Source of the DNA: Mucilaginibacter sp. OK098
Lineage (GTDB): Bacteria; Bacteroidota; Bacteroidia; Sphingobacteriales; Sphingobacteriaceae
Reading direction: 5' to 3'
Length of the DNA: 64,000 nucleotides
Assembly (NCBI RefSeq): GCF_900142915.1
Contig: NZ_FRCM01000015.1
Coordinates: 1-64,000, forward strand
In this document: piece after piece, positions 56,371 to 64,000 of the stretch
How positions within the stretch are numbered: the stretch's first letter is position 1
Layout: every line of letters begins with the position of its first letter
Translations under genes and position numbers: made by a program
The notes under the pieces: model-generated
Told to the model about the DNA's origin: nothing
The model's input: only the letters and a program-made list of their open reading frames with translations
Database searches by the model: none

Positions 56371-56952
56371 ATGAAAAGATTTACTTTAGTATGCCTATTA
56401 GTGGTTTTTGCAGCGGGGTTTTCTGCCCGGGCGCAGATCCAGAAAGGCAACATTTTAGTGGGCAGTAACTTTGCCGACCTTAACCTGGGATTGAATTATC
56501 CGCACGTATTCACTTTTAATATTACGCCTAAAGCTGCCTGGTTTGTTGAAGATAATATAGCTCTGGGTGGATATGTTAACTTCAGTATTGTAACCGCAAA
56601 GGACTCTCGTACTTCAACCGGCTATGGCTTAGGAGCTTTGGGCAGATACTATGCAGGGTCTGATGTTACCATATTAAAACATGGCCGTTTTTTTGGTGAA
56701 GCAACGGTAGGTTTCGGAGGGCAGAATATAAGTGATGGCGGCGGAAGTACCAACGGCCTTGAGGTTAGCGTGGGCCCTGGTTTTGCTTATTTTGTAACAC
56801 CCAATGTAGGTTTGGAAACTTTACTGAAATTTAACGGACTTGCAGGTTTTGGCAATCAGTCTTTCAGGAGTAACCTTGATCTATCATTCGGGCTCCAGAT
56901 CTATCTGCCGGGTCAAAAAACGGCAAATAAAATTAAAAGCGACATGAAGTAA
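56371..56952 (+). CDS. Outer-membrane beta-barrel protein
   Basis: 193 residues. The signal peptide (FTLVCLLVVFAAGFSARAQ) is followed by alternating amphipathic strands (VFTFNITPKAAWFVEDNIAL, GLGALGRYYAG). The C-terminal part ends near LSFGLQIYLPG. It resembles the small OmpA-barrel-like/PorT family of Bacteroidota. Monocistronic, with a strong terminator. Function unknown. Confidence 0.8.
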   Translation: MKRFTLVCLLVVFAAGFSARAQIQKGNILVGSNFADLNLGLNYPHVFTFNITPKAAWFVEDNIALGGYVNFSIVTAKDSRTSTGYGLGALGRYYAGSDVTILKHGRFFGEATVGFGGQNISDGGGSTNGLEVSVGPGFAYFVTPNVGLETLLKFNGLAGFGNQSFRSNLDLSFGLQIYLPGQKTANKIKSDMK

Positions 56953-56971
56953 CCCTTTGTGAAATTTTATT

Positions 56972-57002
56972 TAAGCCTGCCGTTAATTACGGCGGGCTTT
57001 TT
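56972..57002 (+). terminator. Rho-independent terminator
   Basis: The stem AAGCCTGCCGT/ACGGCGGGCTT (one G-T pair) is followed by TTTTTG, just after the barrel gene. Confidence 0.85.
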
Positions 57003-57106
57003 GTTGAATAGAATTTCAGGCCGGGTAAATTTATTTATCATTAAATGAGTAAGTTATGATAATTTGATTTACATTTAATTTCAATTATCACTCAACCTTA
57101 AATTTT

Positions 57107-57481
57107 ATGGAACCAGGCAACAATTTCGGAACACAGGACAATGGTAAAACGGCAGGTATAATTAGTTATTTCACAATTATAGGCTGGCTTATTGCCTATT
57201 TTGCTTTTCATCAAAATAATAAAACAAGCCTGGGCAGCTACCAGCTAAGGCAAACATTGCTTTTTCATATCGCTTTTATGGTGGTTAGGTGGGGCCTTAG
57301 CATTATTTTAGGCGCCATGTGGTTATCCACCGGCTTTATTTCATTATATTCCTTACTGCGTTTAGTTGACCTTGCTTTCTTTATACTTTGGATAATTGGC
57401 TTTATAGGTGCAGTTCAGGGCGAGAAAAAGGAAATTCCGCTTTTAGGTGATAGAGCGCAAACTATGTTTCCATCTATATAA
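57107..57481 (+). CDS. DUF4870-like small membrane protein
   Basis: 124 residues with three to four hydrophobic helices (IISYFTIIGWLIAYFAFH, LLFHIAFMVVRWGLSIIL, LAFFILWIIGFIGAVQG) and the KTSLGSYQLRQTLLFH motif between the first and second helix. This matches the DUF4870/Tic20-like pattern. Function unknown. Confidence 0.8.
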   Translation: MEPGNNFGTQDNGKTAGIISYFTIIGWLIAYFAFHQNNKTSLGSYQLRQTLLFHIAFMVVRWGLSIILGAMWLSTGFISLYSLLRLVDLAFFILWIIGFIGAVQGEKKEIPLLGDRAQTMFPSI

Positions 57482-57502
57482 AAAACTATTTTTTTTTACA
57501 CT

Positions 57503-58645
57503 TTACAGCAACAGCGAGTCAACAAAATGCGCATGCACTATATTTTCGCAGGGCGACCAGGAGAAGATAGTGAACCTGCCATCCTGTGACGATACCAGCG
57601 CAATGGCATCGCGCTGATCGAATACAAATTGTGCTGCTGAAAGGTGCCTTGTGCCGCCCATTTGAGAGGGGTGAATAATGGATGCGGTGCTCCCAACTAC
57701 GGGTTCGGTAACCAGGGTTTCTTCAACAGGCATTCCGTTTGATGATAAGCCTATTTTAGCGCCAAAAGCAAGCAGTTCCAGCTGATCGTTTATAATAGTG
57801 GCGCCATCAACAGCAGTTAAACCAGCCACGCTATCTACAGAGCGATTTACCTCCTCCTGCCAAAGGCTCATAGTTTGTTCATTTACTACCTGGCTCATGA
57901 GTTTTTTAAGCTCGTCAAATGCGGGGGTTACAGGGTAGGTTATCGGGTGTACAATAGAGTCGTGCCACGCATTGCTGTTAGCTGGTACAACTAATAAAGT
58001 ACCCCCATGCCCGTGAAGCCGCATAGAAGCTGCCAACTGTACCAGCACGTTTACCGAATCGTTCCAGCCGGTTGGTGAGTTGTAATCCAGCAGCGAGGTA
58101 AGCATAGCAGGGCAGTCGGGCAGACTTTTGCTAAGTTCATCTATGATTTTTACTTCATCGCCCTTAAGTACAGCCACATTAATAAATTTGCCGAAACCTT
58201 TTATGCGCCTGTGTTTTATAACCAGCAGGCCGGGTTCAATGGTTTCTAAAACAAAGCTGCAGTCGGGTACGGAACGGGTAGTGCCCCAAACATAAAGCTC
58301 GCCATCTTCGTCCCATACACCTAAATGAATGCCTGACCGCTCAACAGCCGGGGCCAGTTTGGTAAGCACATGTGGTGTTAACAATATTCTTTCCTCGAAA
58401 ATTAAGGGTTGACCGGCCAGTTGTGGTGGCAGGTAGGTAAGCGAAACTTTTGGTGACCGGCCTTCTTCGCGGCGAAGGCTTGCCCAAAATGCAACATCAA
58501 TTATGGCCTCTATTACATTCATGGAAGGTTCGGGAGCAAGGTCCTGTCCACCTTGCTCCAGGGCGGTTGCCAAAAGCTTTATAAAATGACTTTCAATTGC
58601 CGGTGCTGCTGCACTTGCCGCCTTATATGTTGATCTGTAAGCCAT
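57503..58645 (-). CDS. DAC-like (DisA_N-like, DACNV-type) sensor protein
   Basis: The frame opens at 58684; the Met at 58645 (MAYRSTYKAASAAAPAIES) is the better start, giving ~380 residues. The C-terminal ~110 residues show the diadenylate-cyclase signature pattern: VDGATIINDQLELLAFGAKI near residue 280, and GGTRHLSAAQFV near 331. In true cyclases the second motif is usually GTRHRxA; here Leu replaces the second Arg. The N-terminal domain is undefined. This pattern fits the predicted DACNV sensor group, but synthesis or binding of c-di-AMP cannot be decided. Convergent with the DUF4870-like gene. Confidence 0.7.
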   Translation of the reverse strand: MAYRSTYKAASAAAPAIESHFIKLLATALEQGGQDLAPEPSMNVIEAIIDVAFWASLRREEGRSPKVSLTYLPPQLAGQPLIFEERILLTPHVLTKLAPAVERSGIHLGVWDEDGELYVWGTTRSVPDCSFVLETIEPGLLVIKHRRIKGFGKFINVAVLKGDEVKIIDELSKSLPDCPAMLTSLLDYNSPTGWNDSVNVLVQLAASMRLHGHGGTLLVVPANSNAWHDSIVHPITYPVTPAFDELKKLMSQVVNEQTMSLWQEEVNRSVDSVAGLTAVDGATIINDQLELLAFGAKIGLSSNGMPVEETLVTEPVVGSTASIIHPSQMGGTRHLSAAQFVFDQRDAIALVSSQDGRFTIFSWSPCENIVHAHFVDSLLL

Positions 58646-58844
58646 GTTTGCTGAAAACGGATTTGAACAGCTAAAATACCGCAATTATGCTTTATGTAAA
58701 ACAAATAACTTAAGTATTACATAAGGATGGGATTGGCAATAGCAATCAGTTAAAAATATTGGGCCTTTAGGATCAAAATATTGTAGAAAATATGATGTAA
58801 ATATTGGACGTGCCTACTGCACTCGTTTTTGGCAGTTGATGCAC

Positions 58845-58980
58845 AACGGATTAAAATCCGTTGTTACAAGATATGCCGAGCCGATGGCTCTTTAGATTAA
58901 GGTTTAGATTTATTTTTATTAAACGATAAATCCAGAGGCGATGCCTCGACCTATATTGTAACAACGGATTTTAATCCGTT
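58845..58980. repeat. Repeat with perfect 25-bp terminal inverted repeats
   Basis: 58845-58869 and 58956-58980 are exact reverse complements, each itself containing the palindrome AACGGATTAAAATCCGTT. The ~86-bp interior has further partial pairing. Intergenic, between the DAC-like and GH3 genes. Confidence 0.85.
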
Positions 58981-59140
58981 AAGCTTTTCATCGTATAAAA
59001 ACACCTCTCCGTCTGTGTTTGTAATATATCTGCCTAATAATATTGCAATTACAAAAATTAATTTTTAGTATTGTGTATTAATGACACAATGATAAATTGC
59101 AGTCTGTACCAATTACCATTAAACCAATAAATTATTAATT

Positions 59141-61519
59141 ATGAAGATAAGTTACAAGTTAGCAGCATTGCTTATGTTGTTCAGCATCGTTCAGCTAACA
59201 GCAAACGCCCAACAGAAAGGTAAAAAGCAAGTCCCCCAGTTGGGTAAAAGCACTTTAAAGCAGGTAATTGATGCCATGACCCTGCAGGAAAAATCAAAGC
59301 TGGTAGTTGGCATGGGCTTTAAAATGCCCGGTGTGCCTCCGCCTGTTAAAGGTGAAAAACCCAAAGCCATTGATATCGGCGGATTTAAATTGCCCCCGTC
59401 AGATCCTGATGCTTATAACATTCCTGAAAAGGTGCCGGGCGCAGCAGGCAGAACGCATGCTGTAGCGCGCTTAGGCATCCCATCGATCACTGTTTCTGAT
59501 GGCCCGGCAGGGTTAAGGATTGAGCCAAAACGGCCAAACGACTCTAGCACTTATTATGCTACCGCATTCCCGGTTGCTACTTTATTAGCTTCAACCTGGG
59601 ATACGGCAATGGTTAAAAAAGTTGGCGTGGCTTTTGGCAACGAGGTGCGCGAATATGGAGTTGATATATTACTGGCGCCGGCTTTAAACATTCACCGGAA
59701 TCCTCTGGGTGGCAGGAATTTTGAATATTACTCGGAAGATCCGCTGATTGCCGGCAGCATGACTGCAGCTATTGTTCAGGGGATCCAGAGCAATGGTGTG
59801 GGCACATCAATTAAACACTACGCTGCCAATAACCAGGAAACACAGCGGAACAGCATTAACACCATTGTGAGTGAAAGAGCCATGCGCGAGATCTACCTGC
59901 GTGGTTTTGAGCTGGCTGTTAAGACCTCGCAACCGTGGACGGTAATGTCTTCATACAATAAATTGAACGGCACCTTTACTTCTGAGCGTCGCGACCTTTT
60001 AACTACTATCCTGAAAAACGAATGGGGTTTTAAAGGTTTTGTGATGACGGATTGGTTTGGCGGTAAAGATGCCGTTGCCCAGATGAATGCCGGAAATGAT
60101 CTGCTGATGCCGGGAAATCCTGATCAGTCAGACGCGATTGTTGCCGCTGTTAAAAGCGGCAAGCTGAGCATGGCACAACTGGATGCAAATGTGGAGCGGC
60201 TGCTGAAGATCATTCTTAAATCGCCAACCTTTAAAGGATACAAATATTCAGATAAACCTGATTTGACAACACATGCAAAAGTTGCCCGTATGGCGGCTGC
60301 CGATGGGATGGTATTGCTGAAAAACGATGACGGTGTGTTGCCGCTTTCGGTTAACAAAAGAGTTGCCGTATTTGGGAATACCTCGTACAAATTAATTGCA
60401 GGCGGATCAGGAAGCGGGGATGTAAACAAAGCCTATACCGTACCGCTGGTACAGGGATTAAGCAATGCAGGGTTTAAGGTACAGGAAGAGCTGGCAAAAA
60501 CTTATACCGATTATATTGCCGATGCCAAAGCAAAACAGCCAAAGCCACGTAACTTTTTTATGCTGCCGCCGCCCATCCCCGAAATGGATGTGAACGCACT
60601 GCTTGCAAAAGAAGCTGATGGTGCAGATGAAGCCATTATAACTATTGGCAGAAACGCAGGCGAAGGAGCAGACCGCAAGGTAGAAGATGATTACTACCTA
60701 ACCTCAAACGAGAAAGCAATGATAGCCGGCATTAGCAAAGCTTTTCACGATAAAGGCAAAAAGGTTATTGTTGTGTTAAACATTGGCGGTGTTATTGAAG
60801 CTGCCAGCTGGCGCGATAGCGTTGACGGTATTTTATTAGCATGGCAGCCGGGCCTTGAAGGCGGTAATGCCATTGCTGATCTGTTAAGCGGCAAGGTAAA
60901 CCCGTCAGGCAGGCTGGCAACAACCTTTGCCATGGATTATAAAGACGAGCCAACAGCCAAAAATTTCCCGGGCACACCGGATAAAAAACCTGAAAAGGTT
61001 ACTTATGAAGAAGGTGTTTATGTTGGTTACCGCTATTTCGATTCGTATAAAGTTAAACCTGCCTATGAGTTTGGCTACGGTTTATCATACACCAAATTTA
61101 AATTGAGCGATATAAAGGTAAGCGCACCTGATTTTAAGGGCAGCGTATCAGTAAAGGTTACGGTTACCAATACCGGTGATGTGGCAGGTAAAGAAGTTGT
61201 ACAGCTTTATGTAAGCGCTCCTGCTAAAAATATCGACAAACCAGAGCAGGAACTAAAAGCATTTGCTAAAACAGATCTGTTAGCACCCGGCGCTTCTCAA
61301 TTTTTAGTATTTAAGCTACATGCCGGCGACCTTGCATCTTTTTATACCAATAAATCTGCATGGATAGCTGATGCAGGCGAGTATAAGGTTAAAGTGGGTA
61401 CATCATCACGTAACATTGAAAAAACGGTTTCATTTAAGCTTGCAAAGGCTATTGTTACCGAAAAAACAAATAAAAGCCTCACACCGCAGGTAGCCATTGG
61501 CGAGTGGAAAGGCAAATAA
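59141..61519 (+). CDS. Secreted beta-glucosidase/beta-xylosidase, GH3
   Basis: 792 residues. The signal peptide ends LTANAQQ. The GH3 N-terminal barrel carries SDGPAGLRIEP, NIHRNPLGGRNFEYYSEDP, SIKHYAANNQE and the nucleophile Asp in GFVMTDWFGG near residue 304. The second domain has GRNAGEGADRKVEDDYYL and LLAWQPGLEGGNAIADLL. The C-terminal fibronectin-III-like domain (VKVTVTNTGDVAGKEVVQLY) is complete. It hydrolyses terminal beta-glucosyl or related units in the periplasm. Confidence 0.95.
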   Translation: MKISYKLAALLMLFSIVQLTANAQQKGKKQVPQLGKSTLKQVIDAMTLQEKSKLVVGMGFKMPGVPPPVKGEKPKAIDIGGFKLPPSDPDAYNIPEKVPGAAGRTHAVARLGIPSITVSDGPAGLRIEPKRPNDSSTYYATAFPVATLLASTWDTAMVKKVGVAFGNEVREYGVDILLAPALNIHRNPLGGRNFEYYSEDPLIAGSMTAAIVQGIQSNGVGTSIKHYAANNQETQRNSINTIVSERAMREIYLRGFELAVKTSQPWTVMSSYNKLNGTFTSERRDLLTTILKNEWGFKGFVMTDWFGGKDAVAQMNAGNDLLMPGNPDQSDAIVAAVKSGKLSMAQLDANVERLLKIILKSPTFKGYKYSDKPDLTTHAKVARMAAADGMVLLKNDDGVLPLSVNKRVAVFGNTSYKLIAGGSGSGDVNKAYTVPLVQGLSNAGFKVQEELAKTYTDYIADAKAKQPKPRNFFMLPPPIPEMDVNALLAKEADGADEAIITIGRNAGEGADRKVEDDYYLTSNEKAMIAGISKAFHDKGKKVIVVLNIGGVIEAASWRDSVDGILLAWQPGLEGGNAIADLLSGKVNPSGRLATTFAMDYKDEPTAKNFPGTPDKKPEKVTYEEGVYVGYRYFDSYKVKPAYEFGYGLSYTKFKLSDIKVSAPDFKGSVSVKVTVTNTGDVAGKEVVQLYVSAPAKNIDKPEQELKAFAKTDLLAPGASQFLVFKLHAGDLASFYTNKSAWIADAGEYKVKVGTSSRNIEKTVSFKLAKAIVTEKTNKSLTPQVAIGEWKGK

Positions 61520-61544
61520 TAAGATAATAACTATAACTGATCTG

Positions 61545-61576
61545 AACCCTGCAGCATTTATGTTGCGGGGTTTTTT
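61545..61576 (+). terminator. GH3 gene terminator
   Basis: AACCCTGCAGCA pairs with TGTTGCGGGGTT (minor G-T pairs), followed by a T run. Confidence 0.8.
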
Positions 61577-61636
61577 GACCGCTGATTTTAAGATGATTTA
61601 GGGATTTCGCTGATTTGTGTTTGCGAGGAAATGTAT

Positions 61637-62062
61637 CATCGCCGCTTTGGGGGCAAATATTGGTAGCATAAAAATAAGCGGTGTATAGCGTGCTGTAGAT
61701 AACACCACCATGCATATTCGATAGGTGTCGTACCTATGACACGAGAAATCTTTTCATTATTTTTTCTACCAATATTGGGCCCCGACGGGGCCATAAGACG
61801 GGCAAAGATCTGAATTGTCAATTATTCATTTCTTAAATTGCCATCATGCAAGCAGCTCCTTTAGGAGCTCAATATTGGTAGAAAAAAATAACAAAATGAT
61901 TTTTTGCCCTGTAGGGGCAACACCTGTACGACATACCTAAATACAATTGTTTGATGTTTTAATACGAAACAATTGTATTGAGTATGAGTGTCGTACCTAT
62001 GGCACGAAAAATTTTCTTTCGCCTTTTTCTACCAATATTGTGTCCCGCGAGGGCCGGAAAGA
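61637..62062. repeat. Cluster of ACCAATATTG / GTGTCGTACCTATG repeats
   Basis: At least four copies of CCAATATTG or its complement occur (about 61656, 61770, 61872 and 62031). Two forward copies of GTGTCGTACCTATGRCACGA lie at about 61726 and 61987, and palindromes such as GGCCCCGACGGGGCC at 61778-61792 are present. Units alternate in orientation. No gene is seen in 61520-62222. Confidence 0.75.
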
Positions 62063-62196
62063 GGCGATAAAACTACAGTAATCAATTATAATCTATCAAA
62101 AAAACATTGAAAAGGGTCATTTTATTAGCAAAAGAAGAAAAATGTTAATAAAATTCTATAATTTCTATAGTTTTAGTAGTATATAAAATATATTTA

Positions 62197-62204
62197 TATA
62201 TTTG
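62197..62204 (+). promoter_or_regulatory. -7 promoter box of the susC leader
   Basis: TATATTTG matches TAnnTTTG and lies 19 bases before the ATG of the polycysteine ORF, in a very AT-rich stretch. Confidence 0.55.
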
Positions 62205-62222
62205 CGGTGTTAAATAAAAGTA

Positions 62223-62312
62223 ATGAAGACTTTTTTACATCCTCATTCTGGTACAAAATACCACATGCAACCGCGCGAAATGCGAATGTGTTGTACTTGC
62301 TGTTGTTGCTGA
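62223..62312 (+). CDS. 29-residue polycysteine leader peptide (candidate)
   Basis: The ORF reads M-K-T-F-L-H-P-H and ends MRMCCTCCCC then TGA. Six of the last seven residues are Cys. It starts just after a promoter box and 265 bases before susC. Leader peptides with runs of one amino acid act in attenuation, as shown for polycysteine sORFs in mycobacteria. Whether it is translated here is unproven. A longer frame starting with GTG at 62207 overlaps it in another frame and is judged less likely. Confidence 0.5.
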   Translation: MKTFLHPHSGTKYHMQPREMRMCCTCCCC

Positions 62313-62338
62313 TCACGGCAACGTTAACCCTATTAATT

Positions 62339-62480
62339 CTTGCCGGCAAATTAAAATATGACGGGCTTTTATGCCTGTTGATTTCCGTCATGCTGTATAA
62401 CCCCTAATCCAACTAAAAATACTGTAATGAAACTTTAAATACCCATAAAAAACAATACCGGCAAGGAAGCCTTGCCGGTA
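62339..62480 (+). promoter_or_regulatory. Structured susC leader with competing hairpins
   Basis: A strong hairpin TACCGGCAAG/CTTGCCGGTA is formed by 62456-62465 and 62471-62480. The upstream CTTGCCGG at 62339-62346 is also complementary to CCGGCAAG at 62458-62465, so two exclusive structures can form. A further stem ATGACGG/CCGTCAT lies near 62358-62391. No long T run follows, so the effect could be on translation rather than termination. Confidence 0.45.
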
Positions 62481-62576
62481 ATTTCAACGAGAGACCGGCC
62501 CGTAACGCCAATCACTAACCGATCCTCATAAATAGTTTTACTAACAATTGCTCATTAACATAAAACCGTTAAATAT

Positions 62577-64000
62577 ATGGAAATATATATCCATGCAAAA
62601 CCAATACCTTTCAAGTTTTTATACCTGCTCTTTTTCTTACTTATCTCATCAGGCGCTTTTGCACAAACAGAAACAGTGCCGCTTATTAATTCAAGACTGA
62701 TAGGTACGGTTAAAGATTCATTAACCAAACAACCCATAGCAGGGGCTGTAATTCATATTAAAGGCACCACCCATGCCGTTTCCGCAGCTGCAAATGGAAG
62801 CTTCTCGTTTGTAACCGGCCAGAAATTTCCTTATACACTTATTATAACCTTTGTTGGCTATAAAACAAAAGAAGTTATAGCAGACGGAAGCCCCATAGCC
62901 ATAGTGCTTGCCGAAAATGTAAGTCTGCTTAATGATGTGGTTGTGGTAGGCTACGGCACCCAGAAAAAAAGCGACGTAACCGGGGCCATTGGCTCTGTAT
63001 CAAAAAACATCCTCAATCAGCCGGCGGCATCATTTGATAATTTGTTGCAGGGGGCTGTTTCGGGAGTTGCGGTAACACAAAACTCAGGTCAGCCGGGTAG
63101 TACGGCTACCATAAGGGTTAGGGGCGGAAACTCCATCTCCTTTGGTAACGCCCCTTTATATGTGATAGACGGCTTTATTATTTATAACAATAACGATAAT
63201 GCCAACATAGGCGCAAATGGTACAAGCGTAAACGCACTATCAACCATTAATCCAAATGATATTGAATCGATAGAGGTTTTAAAGGATGCATCGGCTACGG
63301 CAATTTATGGCTCGCATGGGGCAAACGGCGTGGTTATCATCACCACAAAAAGAGGAAAAAAAGGAACCAATAACGTTAATTTCAGCGGCTATTTCGGCAC
63401 ACAGCGGGTTGCCAAAACGCTCGATCTGCTTAACGCTGCACAATGGGCAGCATTGGTAAATGATGTGAATGTAAGTGATGGCGTTGCCAAAACTCATACC
63501 GATGCACAGATAGCGGCGTTTGGAACAGGATCAAACTGGCAGGGAGCCGCATTAAGGAGCGCACCGGTATCAAACAATGAATTGTCAATATCCGGAGGGG
63601 ATGAAAAATCAAGATACCTGATCTCCGGGAATTACTTTGACCAGGACGGCACCATTTTACATACCGGTTTTAAAAGATACTCGGCCAGGGTAAATTATGA
63701 AAAGGATGTTTCAGATAAATTTAAGATCTCGACCAATTTATTCGGCAGCAGGTCGATTGAAAACAAGCTTTACGGAAGCCCTTATAACAGCATCAACTTT
63801 AGCAGCGCCTATTCAAACTTAATACTTACATCGCCTGTAGCACAGATAAGAAATGCGGATGGGAGCTATAATATAACCAATCCTTTTAACGCGTCGCCAA
63901 CCAACCCGCTGCAGGATATCACAAATACTACCAATACCACCACATTAACCCGTGTACTTGGAAATGTGGGCGGTGAATATAAATTTACTACTGACCTTAC
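62577..64000 (+). CDS. SusC/RagA TonB-linked outer-membrane receptor (partial)
   Basis: The gene is open to the window end (474 residues visible of an expected ~1000). The signal peptide is FLYLLFFLLISSGAFAQ. A carboxypeptidase-regulatory-like domain follows (RLIGTVKDSLTKQPIAGAVI), then the TonB box region NDVVVVGYGTQKKSDVTGAI. The plug domain reads QGAVSGVAVTQNSGQPGSTA and DIESIEVLKDASATAIYGSH. It imports glycan oligomers or other large nutrients with a SusD partner, which should lie beyond the window. The upstream leader is described separately. Confidence 0.95.
   Translation, partial: MEIYIHAKPIPFKFLYLLFFLLISSGAFAQTETVPLINSRLIGTVKDSLTKQPIAGAVIHIKGTTHAVSAAANGSFSFVTGQKFPYTLIITFVGYKTKEVIADGSPIAIVLAENVSLLNDVVVVGYGTQKKSDVTGAIGSVSKNILNQPAASFDNLLQGAVSGVAVTQNSGQPGSTATIRVRGGNSISFGNAPLYVIDGFIIYNNNDNANIGANGTSVNALSTINPNDIESIEVLKDASATAIYGSHGANGVVIITTKRGKKGTNNVNFSGYFGTQRVAKTLDLLNAAQWAALVNDVNVSDGVAKTHTDAQIAAFGTGSNWQGAALRSAPVSNNELSISGGDEKSRYLISGNYFDQDGTILHTGFKRYSARVNYEKDVSDKFKISTNLFGSRSIENKLYGSPYNSINFSSAYSNLILTSPVAQIRNADGSYNITNPFNASPTNPLQDITNTTNTTTLTRVLGNVGGEYKFTTDL

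Noticed and set aside
62207..62407. 66-codon ORF with GTG start upstream of susC
   Set aside because: The start lies three bases past the -7 box, at or before the likely transcription start, and the frame overlaps the better-supported polycysteine ORF.

Overview
The window comes from a member of the Bacteroidota, most probably Sphingobacteriaceae (Mucilaginibacter- or Pedobacter-like). The evidence is a SusC/RagA TonB-linked receptor, large secreted proteins with C-terminal type IX secretion (T9SS) sorting domains, an extra-long IspG, -7 promoter boxes of the form TAnnTTTG, an absence of Shine-Dalgarno motifs, moderate GC content, and many secreted glycoside hydrolases. The genus is an inference.

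Layout. 1-13.5 kb is mostly housekeeping: a NagB/PIG-L fusion, uvrA, an ECF sigma factor, nth, recA, a GH20 hexosaminidase and lpdA. 14.1-30 kb is an array of four paralogous giant T9SS proteins. Their last ~630 residues are nearly identical while their N-terminal parts differ, and two decayed msrA copies sit in the spacers between them. 30-45 kb holds a DUF4136 lipoprotein, a GH2 enzyme, two antitoxin-like small proteins, ispG, poxB, an ABC ATPase, and a TPR histidine kinase/LuxR regulator pair followed by two envelope proteins. 45-51 kb holds an ECF sigma/anti-sigma/beta-barrel group, an amidohydrolase and a GH36 alpha-galactosidase. 51-56 kb is a degraded duplication of an SDR plus DUF2252 module. 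56-64 kb holds envelope genes, a DAC-like (DisA_N-like) sensor protein, a GH3 beta-glucosidase, and a SusC receptor cut by the window end. The SusC gene has a structured leader encoding a 29-residue peptide ending in six cysteines out of seven residues.

Function. The GH20, GH2, GH36, GH3, NagB/PIG-L and SusC genes fit a glycan-degrading lifestyle. The T9SS array probably supplies cell-surface or secreted proteins of variable N-terminal specificity. Intergenic spaces carry several families of inverted repeats. Some of the same repeat sequence appears in frame inside uvrA and ispG, so repeats seem to have entered coding sequence without disrupting it.

Most notable observations: (1) the polycysteine leader ORF and competing hairpins ahead of susC; (2) the mosaic T9SS array with msrA relics; (3) in-frame repeat insertions in uvrA and ispG; (4) the DAC-like protein with an altered RHR motif. 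No tRNA, rRNA, CRISPR array or intact transposase was recognised by reading.
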